A stretch of DNA of 64,000 nt, taken from positions 168,612 to 232,611 of the forward strand of contig NZ_CAKLBU010000009.1 of NCBI RefSeq assembly GCF_920984735.1, in the 5' to 3' direction. Position numbers and translations under genes: made by a program. Below, one piece after another: positions 18,326 through 26,140 of this stretch (positions are counted from its first letter, which is position 1; each line of letters starts with the position of its first letter). The notes below the pieces were generated by a model. It had not been told where the DNA came from. It saw only the letters and a program-made list of their open reading frames with translations, and ran no database searches. Origin of the DNA: Pedobacter sp. Leaf250. GTDB lineage: Bacteria > Bacteroidota > Bacteroidia > Sphingobacteriales > Sphingobacteriaceae.

Positions 18326-18396
18326 TGTCCGATAGTATAAGGGTAGTACAACGGTTTTTGGTACCGTTTGTCTTGGTTCGAATCCAGGTCGGACAA
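18326..18396 (+). tRNA. tRNA-Gln (anticodon TTG)
   Basis: A 71-base cloverleaf. Acceptor arms TGTCCGA and TCGGACA pair fully, with discriminator A. The anticodon stem ACGGT/ACCGT encloses the loop TTTTGGT with anticodon TTG. The T arm is CTTGG-TTCGAAT-CCAGG. CCA is not encoded. Confidence 0.95.
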
Positions 18397-18410
18397 CGAA
18401 AATTTTAATG

Positions 18411-18450
18411 TCGGATCGTGTTTGTAAAATGACATGATCCGATTTTTTTT
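18411..18450 (+). terminator. Terminator hairpin after tRNA-Gln, with alternative pairing to the prs start
   Basis: Arms 18411-18421 and 18432-18442 form an 11-pair stem (one G-T), followed by T8. The second arm (18433-18441) can instead pair perfectly with 18465-18473, which contains the prs ATG, so two exclusive structures are possible. Confidence 0.8.
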
Positions 18451-18470
18451 AACCGTAAACTACACGGATC

Positions 18471-19412
18471 ATGCCATTGCAGTTTAACCCGGTAAAGTTA
18501 TTTTCCGGAACAGGTTCTAGAGGACTATCACTAAAAATTGCTGAAAGTTACGGCAAACCACTTGGTGATGTAACCATTCACAAATTCAGTGATGGTGAGT
18601 TTCAACCTTCTTTTGATGAATCGATCCGCGGCTGCGATGTTTTTTTAATCCAATCTACTTATCAGCCTAGCGATAATTTAATGGAGCTTTTGCTAATGGT
18701 TGATGCTGCTAAAAGAGCATCGGCACATTATATTACTGCAGTTGTTCCATATTATGGTTTAGCCCGCCAAGATAGAAAAGATAAACCCCGTGTAGCAATC
18801 GGTGCTAAATTGGTAGCTAATTTATTAAAGTCTGCAGGTATCCACCGCATCATGACGATGGATTTACATGCAGCACAGATACAAGGTTTTTTTGATATTC
18901 CGGTAGATCACTTAGATGGATCGGTAATTTTTGTTCCTTATATCAAAAGCTTGAATCTGCCGAATTTGACTATTGCATCACCAGATATGGGTGGTTCATA
19001 TAGAGCTCGTACTTTTGCGAAATTTTTTAATGCAGAAGTTATTATTTGCGATAAACGCCGTAAACGTGCCAATGAAATCGAATCAATGTCGATAATTGGT
19101 GATGTAACCGGGCAGGATGTAGTGTTGATAGATGATATTTGTGATACCGCCGGAACATTATCAAAAGCTGCAGCTTTGATTATGGAAAATGGAGCGGCCA
19201 GTGTAAGAGCAGTTTGTACACATGCTGTATTATCTGGTAAGGCTGTAGAAACGGTTGAAAATTCTGTTTTAACTGAATTAATCGTAACAGATACTATTCC
19301 GTTAAGGGTAGAGAGTGAAAAAATTAGAGTGCTAAGTACAGCAAGTTTATTTGCAAGAGCAATTGCTAATGTAAATGAACATGGTTCGATTAGTGACTTG
19401 TTTAGGGTTTAG
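18471..19412 (+). CDS. prs: Ribose-phosphate pyrophosphokinase (PRPP synthase)
   Basis: A 313-residue class I PRPP synthase making phosphoribosyl pyrophosphate from ribose 5-phosphate and ATP for nucleotide, His and Trp synthesis. Visible motifs are KFSDGEFQP near residue 40, the ATP/Mg loop YGLARQDRKDKPR near 97-109, MTMDLHAAQIQGFFDIP, and the PRPP-binding signature VVLIDDICDTAGTL near 220. Length and motif order are those of the family. It follows tRNA-Gln by 74 bases; the terminator there is placed to limit read-through. Confidence 0.97.
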   Translation: MPLQFNPVKLFSGTGSRGLSLKIAESYGKPLGDVTIHKFSDGEFQPSFDESIRGCDVFLIQSTYQPSDNLMELLLMVDAAKRASAHYITAVVPYYGLARQDRKDKPRVAIGAKLVANLLKSAGIHRIMTMDLHAAQIQGFFDIPVDHLDGSVIFVPYIKSLNLPNLTIASPDMGGSYRARTFAKFFNAEVIICDKRRKRANEIESMSIIGDVTGQDVVLIDDICDTAGTLSKAAALIMENGAASVRAVCTHAVLSGKAVETVENSVLTELIVTDTIPLRVESEKIRVLSTASLFARAIANVNEHGSISDLFRV

Positions 19413-19562
19413 CGATAAGCGTTTTGCGATTAGCGTTTTATAACGCCAAACGCCATGCTCCAACAAAATAAGAGTTTAAGAAGTTGAAAGTAAAAGGTTT
19501 AAGGTCAAAAGTCTTAATACTTGATACTAAATACTTACTACTAATAAATAAATATAAATAAA
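19413..19562. repeat. Microrepeats between prs and rplY
   Basis: It holds a doubled GCGATAAGCGTTTT / GCGATTAGCGTTTT unit (19413-19441) and a GAAAGTAAAAGGTTTAAGG stretch. The latter resembles, in reverse orientation, the CTTT/ACTTT repeats before pth and the DMT gene. Confidence 0.4.
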
Positions 19563-20147
19563 ATGAAAACAATCGCAATTAGCGGTTCTCCAAGAGAGAA
19601 CGTAGGGAAACGCGATGCCAAGGAACTTCGTTACGAAGGTAAAGTTCCGGCGGTATTGTATGGTGGAAAAGAGCAACAACACTTAGCTGTAGTTATTGCT
19701 GATTTAAGAGATGTTATTTATACCCCGGAAGTAAATTTTGTGGAAATTGATGTAAACGGTGCTAAAACTAAAGCTATCGTTAAAGATACTCAATATCATC
19801 CACTTACCGACGTATTAATGCACATCGATTTTCTTCAGTTGTTTGACGAGAAAGAAATCGTAATGGAAATTCCAGTTAAATTAACAGGAACTTCTCCAGG
19901 TGTTAAAATGGGGGGTAAATTAATCCAGAAATTACGTAAACTTCGCGTTAAAGCTTTACCAGCTAACATGCCACAAAACGTTGAAGTAAGCTTAGAGAAA
20001 TTAGAAGTTGGTAGTTTATTCCGCGTTCGCGACCTTAAAGTTGACGGATTCGTAATTACTAACACTCCTGAAGATACTATCGTTTCTGTTGCAATGTCTA
20101 GAGCATTAAAACAAGCAGAAACTGAAGCTGCTAAAGGTAAAAAATAA
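19563..20147 (+). CDS. rplY: 50S ribosomal protein L25/general stress protein Ctc
   Basis: A 194-residue long-form L25 (CTC type). The N-terminal 5S rRNA-binding beta-barrel (ISGSPRENVGKRDAKELR, VPAVLYGG) is followed by the TL5 C-terminal domain (KEIVMEIPVKLTGTSPGVKMG). It belongs to the large subunit and binds 5S rRNA. prs, rplY and pth in this order is a common bacterial arrangement. A terminator follows. Confidence 0.96.
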   Translation: MKTIAISGSPRENVGKRDAKELRYEGKVPAVLYGGKEQQHLAVVIADLRDVIYTPEVNFVEIDVNGAKTKAIVKDTQYHPLTDVLMHIDFLQLFDEKEIVMEIPVKLTGTSPGVKMGGKLIQKLRKLRVKALPANMPQNVEVSLEKLEVGSLFRVRDLKVDGFVITNTPEDTIVSVAMSRALKQAETEAAKGKK

Positions 20148-20170
20148 TCAAGCTTTCTTGATTTTACAGA

Positions 20171-20207
20171 AAACGGTTCGGATTTATTCGAGCCGTTTTT
20201 TTGTATA
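20171..20207 (+). terminator. Terminator after rplY
   Basis: Eleven-base arms (20171-20181 and 20190-20200, one G-T), followed by T7. Confidence 0.85.
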
Positions 20208-20365
20208 GGTTTTTTTTGGATAATTTTCCAATATCAAAGCATTCTGCTTTTCCGAATTATCGAGATCTGCATTTCCTTAATGGGTTTTAGTGATTAAGAT
20301 CCTGAAATGAATTCAGGATGACGGCAGAACGATGCATTTTCTGAAATATTTTTTCTTTCAGCTTT

Positions 20366-20450
20366 AGACTTCCTACTTTTATCTTTGAACTTTCTACTTT
20401 AAGCTTTCCACTTTTATCTTTGGTCTTTCCGCTTTAAGCTTTTACCTTTG
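20366..20450 (+). promoter_or_regulatory. Degenerate CTTT-rich repeats carrying three -7 boxes before pth
   Basis: TATCTTTG at 20380-20387 and 20415-20422 and TACCTTTG at 20443-20450 lie in imperfect repeats of about 28-35 bases. The last box ends four bases before the pth ATG. The TTG inside the second box lies 20 bases before the third, a legal -33/-7 spacing. Confidence 0.55.
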
Positions 20451-20454
20451 CGCC

Positions 20455-21015
20455 ATGAAATATCTTATCGTTGGCTTAGGGAATATCGGACCAGATTATG
20501 CACATACACGCCATAACATAGGTTTTGATATTGCCGATCAGCTGGTTAAAGATTTAAATGGAAGTTTTGATAACATTCGTCTGGCTTATTATGCTGAAGT
20601 AGGTTTTAAAGGCAAAAAACTTCATGTAATAAAACCGACAACTTTCATGAATTTGAGTGGGAAAGCTGTAAATTACTGGATGAAGGAGTTAAAGATTGCT
20701 CCTGAAAATGTTTTGGTTGTTGTTGATGATCTTGCACTTCCATTGGGTAAATTGCGCTTAAAACTTCAAGGTTCTAGCGCTGGCCACAATGGCTTAAAAA
20801 GTATCGAAGAGGTTTGCGGAGGACAAAATTATGCCCGCTTACGTTTTGGTATTGGTAGCGATTATCCCAAAGGCCGTCAGGTAGATTTTGTTTTAGGTTT
20901 ATTTGATAAAAACGAACAGTTGGAACTTCCTGCTTTGATTGATAAAAGTGTAGACTTAATTAAAAGTTTTGTAACGATTGGCCCCGCACATACCATGACT
21001 GCCTTTAACAAATAA
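20455..21015 (+). CDS. pth: Peptidyl-tRNA hydrolase
   Basis: A 186-residue Pth. It cleaves the ester bond of peptidyl-tRNAs released by stalled ribosomes. The N-terminal signature YLIVGLGNIGPDYAHTRHN has catalytic His20, KPTTFMNLSGKAV carries the substrate-binding Asn, and GSSAGHNGLKSI the second signature. The start is fixed by the promoter box four bases upstream and by family alignment. Confidence 0.97.
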   Translation: MKYLIVGLGNIGPDYAHTRHNIGFDIADQLVKDLNGSFDNIRLAYYAEVGFKGKKLHVIKPTTFMNLSGKAVNYWMKELKIAPENVLVVVDDLALPLGKLRLKLQGSSAGHNGLKSIEEVCGGQNYARLRFGIGSDYPKGRQVDFVLGLFDKNEQLELPALIDKSVDLIKSFVTIGPAHTMTAFNK

Positions 21016-21102
21016 GTTTGCGCCGTCGTTGCGAGGTACAAAGCAATCTCAATGAAATAGATAACATTCATTCTCAAAATGATGGAATTTTTGAGCAAAA
21101 AA

Positions 21103-21126
21103 AAAGACCATCTTTCGATGATCTTT
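21103..21126 (-). terminator. Terminator after the TPR gene
   Basis: Ten-base arms (21103-21112 and 21117-21126, one G-T) with a TTTC loop. On the minus strand T9 follows. Confidence 0.75.
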
Positions 21127-21147
21127 CCAATATATTTTAGTTAATGA

Positions 21148-21813
21148 TTATTTAACTTGTTCTTGCGCTCTTGCGATATATGCATCAACCATTTGTGCTT
21201 CAGCACTCTCTGGATATTGTGTTTTGATTTTTGTATAAGCCTCAACAGCACCTTTAAAATCTTTTTGGTTTTCTGCAACCAAACCTAATTTTTTAAGAAA
21301 CATCGGAGAAGTAAATTTGCTAGCTTTATCCGAAGCTTTCTTGTAATAAGTAGTAGCTTGTTTGTAATCTTTTAGCTCGCTGTAAGCATCACCTAATAAA
21401 CCCAAAGCCAATGGATCAGCAACCGGACTACCTGTAGCACTATATTTACTTAAGGATTCAATTGCTTGTTTATAATCGCCTTTGCGTAAATAAATTCCAC
21501 CTAAATATAAGTTTGCCAAGTTTGCTGATTTTGTATTATCATATTCTTTAGCAATTTGCTCTAAACCTGGGTATCCACCTTCACCTTTAATGGCTTTGTT
21601 AGATAAAGAATCTACACCGATAAACTGTTCTGCTTTAAACATTTTGCTCGCAGCTTCTTCAGCACGGTCTTTTAAATACACACCTTGGTACCAAAGATAT
21701 ACTAAGATTAATAAAACTACAGCACCTGCTATAAATAATAAGCTCTTAGTGTTTTCCTGTAAAAATGAACCTTTTTTAGTAGGTTGAATTGTCTGGTTAT
21801 CTGTTGTAGACAT
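21148..21813 (-). CDS. Membrane-anchored tetratricopeptide repeat protein
   Basis: A 221-residue protein with a short cytoplasmic N-terminus, one transmembrane helix (about residues 25-46, SLLFIAGAVVLLILVYLWYQ) and about four TPR-like units (for example SANLANLYLGGIYLRKGDYKQAIESL and ADPLALGLLGDAYSELKDY). The layout resembles the YfgM family of periplasmic TPR proteins near the Sec translocon, but that role is inferred. It is divergent from recF. A TATTTTTG box lies upstream. Confidence 0.85.
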   Translation of the reverse strand: MSTTDNQTIQPTKKGSFLQENTKSLLFIAGAVVLLILVYLWYQGVYLKDRAEEAASKMFKAEQFIGVDSLSNKAIKGEGGYPGLEQIAKEYDNTKSANLANLYLGGIYLRKGDYKQAIESLSKYSATGSPVADPLALGLLGDAYSELKDYKQATTYYKKASDKASKFTSPMFLKKLGLVAENQKDFKGAVEAYTKIKTQYPESAEAQMVDAYIARAQEQVK

Positions 21814-21837
21814 GTTTGTTTAAAAAATTTAAGATTG

Positions 21838-21845
21838 CAAAAATA
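21838..21845 (-). promoter_or_regulatory. -7 box (TATTTTTG) for the TPR gene
   Basis: Read on the minus strand it matches TAnnTTTG, 24 bases before the ATG. Confidence 0.5.
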
Positions 21846-21938
21846 CATTTTTCAATCAAAGAATCAATCTTTATTTTGAAGTATTTAATTAAACATTAGT
21901 TATTTAGAGGGTAAAAAACGGTAAATTGCGCCATATTT

Positions 21939-23042
21939 ATGTGGTTAAAGAATATTACGCTTCTAAATTTTAAGAACTATAACGATGCAGATATCCAATT
22001 TTCGGATACAGTAAACGTTTTTACAGGCGATAATGGCTCTGGTAAAACCAATATGCTCGATGCCATTCATTATTTATGTTTGTGTAAAAGCTATTTCAAT
22101 CCTATTGATGGGCAGCAGATCAAAACAGGTCAGGAAATCTTTATGATTCAGGGCGACTTTGATCGAAGCAGCAAAAACGAAAAAATTTCATGCGGGGTTA
22201 AGCGTAATCAGAAAAAGCAGTTTAAGCGGAATAAAAAAGAATACGATAAACTTGCTGATCATATCGGACTGTTTCCTGTGGTGATGGTTTCACCTTATGA
22301 TGTTAACCTGATTATGGAAGGGAGCGAGGAGCGAAGAAAGTTTATAGATAACGTAATATCTCAAACCGACTCACATTATCTTGATCAGCTGATTTCTTAC
22401 AATAGAATTCTTTTAAACAGGAATGCGCTTCTTAAACAAATTGCCATCACCAGGAAATATGATCCAACTTTATTGGAGATTCTTGATGAACAACTGGTTT
22501 TTGCAGGTAATAAAATATTTGCTACCCGTAAGGCCTTTATGGATGAATTTATTCCATTGTTTAACCAATATTATACCTACCTTACCGAAAACAAAGAAAC
22601 CGTCGAGTTAAATTATCAGTCGCAATTAAATGATACTGCTTTTGATGATCTTCTAAAAAAATCGGTAGAAAAAGATCGGGTATTGGAGCGCACCACAACC
22701 GGGATTCATAAAGATGAATTGGCTTTTGTAATTAGTGGAATGCCACTAAAGAAATTTGGCTCGCAAGGTCAACAGAAATCCTTTTTAATTGCTTTAAAGA
22801 TTGCCCAATACGCTTATCTCGCAAAAAATAAAGGCTTCAAACCTTTACTTCTGCTAGATGATATTTTCGATAAATTAGATGATAGCCGTGTTCAGAAGTT
22901 GATGCAAATGGTTTCCCATCACGATTTTGGCCAAATATTTATTACCGATACGGGTAAAGAAAGAGTGAAATCGATTTTTGAAAAAATACAAGTTGATGTA
23001 ACTTTGTTTGAAGTAGAAGAGGGACAAATAAAAAATGCGTAA
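21939..23042 (+). CDS. recF: DNA replication/repair protein RecF
   Basis: A 367-residue SMC-like ATPase that helps load RecA at gaps. Walker A is at residues 30-37 (GDNGSGKT). The signature region has FGSQGQQKSFLIALKIAQ, and Walker B is LLLLDDIFDKLD. It overlaps the following DUF721 gene by 8 bases, so the two are translationally coupled. Confidence 0.97.
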   Translation: MWLKNITLLNFKNYNDADIQFSDTVNVFTGDNGSGKTNMLDAIHYLCLCKSYFNPIDGQQIKTGQEIFMIQGDFDRSSKNEKISCGVKRNQKKQFKRNKKEYDKLADHIGLFPVVMVSPYDVNLIMEGSEERRKFIDNVISQTDSHYLDQLISYNRILLNRNALLKQIAITRKYDPTLLEILDEQLVFAGNKIFATRKAFMDEFIPLFNQYYTYLTENKETVELNYQSQLNDTAFDDLLKKSVEKDRVLERTTTGIHKDELAFVISGMPLKKFGSQGQQKSFLIALKIAQYAYLAKNKGFKPLLLLDDIFDKLDDSRVQKLMQMVSHHDFGQIFITDTGKERVKSIFEKIQVDVTLFEVEEGQIKNA

Positions 23043-23325
23043 ACCGAATGATATAACCATGAAAGATGCCGTGAGCAAAATGCTTGATGTGTATCGCTTG
23101 CGCCGTAAATTTGATGAAACTTCTATTTTAGCCGTTTGGCCCGAAATTATGGGTACTGCCATTGCCAATAGAACAACTCAAATTTACATCCACGATAAAA
23201 AACTCTTCATCAGAATCGAATCTTCAGTTATCAAAAATGAACTGGTAATGGTTAGGCAAGGCATTATTCAAAAGTTAAATGAACATGCCGGGAGTGAGGT
23301 AATAACTGAAATGGTATTTCTTTAA
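23035..23325 (+). CDS. DUF721 family protein
   Basis: A 96-residue basic protein with the DUF721 pattern: RRKFDETSILAVWPEIMGTAIANRT and a C-terminal KNELVMVRQGIIQKLNE. DUF721 proteins are related to DciA, which helps recruit the replicative helicase in bacteria without DnaC. Position after recF agrees with a replication or repair role, but the assignment is by family only. Confidence 0.88.
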   Translation: MRKPNDITMKDAVSKMLDVYRLRRKFDETSILAVWPEIMGTAIANRTTQIYIHDKKLFIRIESSVIKNELVMVRQGIIQKLNEHAGSEVITEMVFL

Positions 23326-23340
23326 AAGATATTTTCAAAA

Positions 23341-23376
23341 AAAAGGCTAGTAAAATTATTTTACTAGCCTTTTTTG
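23341..23376. terminator. Bidirectional terminator after the recF operon
   Basis: Fifteen-base perfect arms (23341-23355 and 23359-23373) with A-runs before and T-runs after. It serves both strands. Confidence 0.9.
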
Positions 23377-23415
23377 AATTTTAATAGATAAAGACTCCAT
23401 ACTTTAATTTGGAGA

Positions 23416-23592
23416 CTAACTTCTTCCTCCACCAAATATTTTGGCTAAAATCCAGATGAGTAATGCAACCACTACTACAACTATAATGATACCAGACCAA
23501 ATGCCGGCTTTAAATATACCTCCAACAAGTTCACAACTGCTTAAGGTAGTGCATAAAAATGCGATTAGTGCTATAGGTAATATCTTTTTCAT
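23416..23592 (-). CDS. Small lipoprotein with one transmembrane helix
   Basis: A 58-residue open frame. A lipoprotein signal (MKKILPIALIAFLCTTLSSC, Cys20) is followed by ELVGGIFKAGIW, a strongly hydrophobic helix (SGIIIVVVVVALLIWILAKI) and a GGGRS tail. No function is known to me. It lies between convergent recF-DUF721 and the FKBP gene. Small proteins of this shape are common in Bacteroidota and are often given unreliable names. Confidence 0.7.
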   Translation of the reverse strand: MKKILPIALIAFLCTTLSSCELVGGIFKAGIWSGIIIVVVVVALLIWILAKIFGGGRS

Positions 23593-23649
23593 ATGATGTT
23601 AAATTATGTATATCCTAACATCAAACGGTAAAGAAAGTTTTAATTAAGA

Positions 23650-24423
23650 CTATTTGCCATTAACTTTTAACAACTCAACTTCGAAAATCAATGCGCTATA
23701 AGGTGGAATATCAGCACCTGCGCCACGTTCTCCGTAAGCTAAGTTATACGGAATGAAGAACTTATATTTCGATCCCGCAGGCATTAACTGTACACCTTCT
23801 GTCCAACCTGGAATAACTCGGTTTAAAGGGAAACTGATTGGTTCGCCTCTATCGTAAGAGCTGTCGAATTGTTTTCCATTCAATAAAGTTCCTTTGTAGT
23901 GAACCAAAACTGAATCGGTTGCTATTGGTTTTACGCCAGTTCCGGCAGTTAAAACCTCATATTGTAAACCGCTTGCAGTTGTTTGAACGCCAGCACGTTT
24001 TTTGTTTTGTTCTAAAAATTCTTGTCCTTCTTTTATCATGGGTGCAAATTTAATTTTGTTAGCTTCATTTTCAGCTTTGTTTTTTGTTGTTGATGCTTTT
24101 GTAATTGCTTCGTTTATACATTGCTGTGCTTGTTCTTGTGTTAAAATAACTTTACCACCTGTAAAAGCATCTTTAAGGCCTTTAAGCAAAACATCATAAT
24201 TTATGGTAGATAAACCTGTGGATTTCAAACTTGATCCAATCGAGCTTCCGAAAGCATAGCTGGTAGAGTCTAATCCAGATCTTAATCCAGTACTTACCAC
24301 AGTGGTTTTAGTAGTAGTGGTAACTATTTTTTTTGCAACTGGTTTTTTAGCAGCAGTTTTGTTTTGCGCATTTGCTGCAACAGCGATGCCTGAAATGCAT
24401 ACCGCTAATAAAAATTTCTTCAT
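23650..24423 (-). CDS. FKBP-type peptidyl-prolyl cis-trans isomerase, exported
   Basis: The start at 24423 gives a clean signal peptide (MKKFLLAVCISGIAVAANAQ). The open frame runs back to 24492, but those residues are not signal-like. After a Thr/Lys-rich linker comes an FkpA-type N-terminal dimerisation region (YAFGSSIGSSLKSTGL, about 60-150). The FKBP domain follows (GVKPIATDSVLVHYKGTLLNGKQFDSS, RVIPGWTEGVQLMPAGSKYKFFIP, ending LIFEVELLKV). It should fold proline-containing proteins in the periplasm. Confidence 0.93.
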   Translation of the reverse strand: MKKFLLAVCISGIAVAANAQNKTAAKKPVAKKIVTTTTKTTVVSTGLRSGLDSTSYAFGSSIGSSLKSTGLSTINYDVLLKGLKDAFTGGKVILTQEQAQQCINEAITKASTTKNKAENEANKIKFAPMIKEGQEFLEQNKKRAGVQTTASGLQYEVLTAGTGVKPIATDSVLVHYKGTLLNGKQFDSSYDRGEPISFPLNRVIPGWTEGVQLMPAGSKYKFFIPYNLAYGERGAGADIPPYSALIFEVELLKVNGK

Positions 24424-24507
24424 TGTGTGTGATGTTGTAATTATTTCCAACGTAGAATTGGATAGATTATTTTTAAAGCCTGAAAGATACAAAAATCATA
24501 AAACAAT

Positions 24508-24536
24508 AAAACCCCGAAAAATCGAGGTTTTATATA
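24508..24536 (-). terminator. Weak terminator after ndk
   Basis: Arms 24508-24516 and 24523-24531 pair with one wobble; T-rich on the minus strand. Confidence 0.5.
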
Positions 24537-24554
24537 ATATTTTATTTTTAAAAA

Positions 24555-24974
24555 CTAGAAACGCTCGTCTGCTTTGAAGAAAAAGTTACCTTCAATTTCT
24601 GCGTTCTCGTCAGAATCTGATCCGTGAACAGCATTTGCGTCAATTGATTTAGCGTATTTCTGACGGATAGTTCCTTCAGCAGCTTCAGCTGGGTTAGTAG
24701 CGCCGATTAATTTTCTAAAATCTTCGATTGCGTTATCTTTTTCTAAAATGGCAGCAACGATAGGTCCTGAAGACATAAAGCTCACCAAGTCTTTGTAAAA
24801 AGGACGTTCTGCGTGAACCGCATAAAACTGACCAGCAGTTTCATCAGTTAACTTCGTATATTTTAATGCAACGATTTTGAAACCTGCATTGGTAATGTCG
24901 TTTATGATCGATCCGATATGGCCATTTGCAACTGCATCAGGCTTGATCATTGTAAAAGTTCTGTTAGTGCTCAT
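24555..24974 (-). CDS. ndk: Nucleoside diphosphate kinase
   Basis: A 139-residue NDK balancing nucleoside triphosphate pools. It has the N-terminal [16 protein letters not shown], the [18 protein letters not shown] segment, and the active-site motif [15 protein letters not shown] with the phosphorylated His. A TAGTTTTG box lies 22 bases upstream on the minus strand. Confidence 0.97.
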   Translation of the reverse strand: MSTNRTFTMIKPDAVANGHIGSIINDITNAGFKIVALKYTKLTDETAGQFYAVHAERPFYKDLVSFMSSGPIVAAILEKDNAIEDFRKLIGATNPAEAAEGTIRQKYAKSIDANAVHGSDSDENAEIEGNFFFKADERF

Positions 24975-24996
24975 TGTATTGATATGAAATTTTCTG

Positions 24997-25004
24997 CAAA
25001 ACTA
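24997..25004 (-). promoter_or_regulatory. -7 box (TAGTTTTG) for ndk
   Basis: Matches TAnnTTTG, with a 22-base leader to the ATG. Confidence 0.5.
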
Positions 25005-25069
25005 CGTTTTAATTGATGAATATTAAAAGGATAACGTTAAATAAGCTGACAATAATATTAATTTTTACT

Positions 25070-25077
25070 TAGCTTTG
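25070..25077 (+). promoter_or_regulatory. -7 box (TAGCTTTG) for the NrnA-like gene
   Basis: It ends 15 bases before the ATG at 25093. A TTG inside it could be read as a start codon but is promoter DNA. Confidence 0.55.
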
Positions 25078-25092
25078 CAGCGCAAAAAATAT

Positions 25093-26103
25093 ATGTTTAC
25101 ACTAACAGAATTAAAATCCCTACTGGCTACGCCACAACGAATTGTGATCACTACGCATCATAAACCAGACGGCGATGCAATGGGCTCATCATTAGGTTTA
25201 TATGGATATCTGATACAGAAAGGTCATCATGTTAAAGTGGTAACTCCGACTGATTACCCAAATTTTTTGCATTGGATGCCATACAATAGCGATGTAGTTA
25301 TCTTTACCGAAGAACGGGAAAAAGCTGCAAAACTGGTAGATGAAGCTTCAATTATTTTCTGTTTAGACTTTAATACTTTAAGCCGCATTAACGAACTTGG
25401 TGAACTGGTACGTGCAGCTGGCGCTAAAAAAGTGATGATTGATCATCATTTAGAGCCAGAAGATTTTGACGATTATCGCCATTGGGATATCAATGCTTGT
25501 GCTGCCGCACAATTGGTTTACGATTTTATCGTGAATCAGCTGGAGGATAAAGCAGGAATCAATAAAGAGGTGGCTTCGTGTTTGTATACAGGAATCATGA
25601 CCGATTCAGGTTCTTTCCGTTTTGAATCTGCAACTTCAAATGTTTATCGCATAGCTGCAGATTTAATAGATCTTGGTGCCGAACATTGGAAAATCCACCA
25701 GGCTGTATATGATAATGCCAGCGAAGATCGTTTACGTTTTCTAGGTTATTGCTTATCCAACAAATTGGAAGTAATCAGAGAATATAATACAGCAATTATT
25801 TCTGTTACCAAAGAAGAATTATCTCGTTTTAAAAGTGAAACCGGAGATACTGAAGGTGTTGTTAATTATGCATTATCGATTAATGGTGTTCGTTTGGCAG
25901 CCTTAATTGTGGAAAGAACCGATAAAGTAAAACTATCAGTTAGATCCACAGGAGATTTCCCTGCAAATGAAATTTGTAAAAAATACTTTAATGGCGGCGG
26001 TCATAGAAATGCGGCTGGCGGTGCTTCAGATAAACCATTAAATGAGGTGGTAAACGAATTTAAATCAATATTAGAAGAATATAAAAATCAATTAATTGCA
26101 TAA
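25093..26103 (+). CDS. nrnA: DHH/DHHA1 phosphoesterase, NrnA-like oligoribonuclease/pAp phosphatase
   Basis: A 336-residue enzyme that degrades nano-RNA or dephosphorylates 3'-phosphoadenosine 5'-phosphate. The DHH domain has HHKPDGDAMGSS (residues 22-33), FCLDFNTLSRI and IDHH (Asp117-His119). The DHHA1 domain has the RNA-binding FNGGGHRNAAGG near the C-terminus. The start at 25093 is chosen over an in-frame TTG at 25075, which lies inside the promoter box. The gene precedes two FKBP lipoproteins on the same strand. Confidence 0.93.
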   Translation: MFTLTELKSLLATPQRIVITTHHKPDGDAMGSSLGLYGYLIQKGHHVKVVTPTDYPNFLHWMPYNSDVVIFTEEREKAAKLVDEASIIFCLDFNTLSRINELGELVRAAGAKKVMIDHHLEPEDFDDYRHWDINACAAAQLVYDFIVNQLEDKAGINKEVASCLYTGIMTDSGSFRFESATSNVYRIAADLIDLGAEHWKIHQAVYDNASEDRLRFLGYCLSNKLEVIREYNTAIISVTKEELSRFKSETGDTEGVVNYALSINGVRLAALIVERTDKVKLSVRSTGDFPANEICKKYFNGGGHRNAAGGASDKPLNEVVNEFKSILEEYKNQLIA

Positions 26104-26140
26104 AGCAAGAAACCAAATAAAAACAAGTTTAATTATAAAA

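Noticed and set aside
25075..25092. TTG start for the NrnA-like gene
   Set aside because: The TTG is the end of the TAGCTTTG promoter box; ATG at 25093 fits the family.
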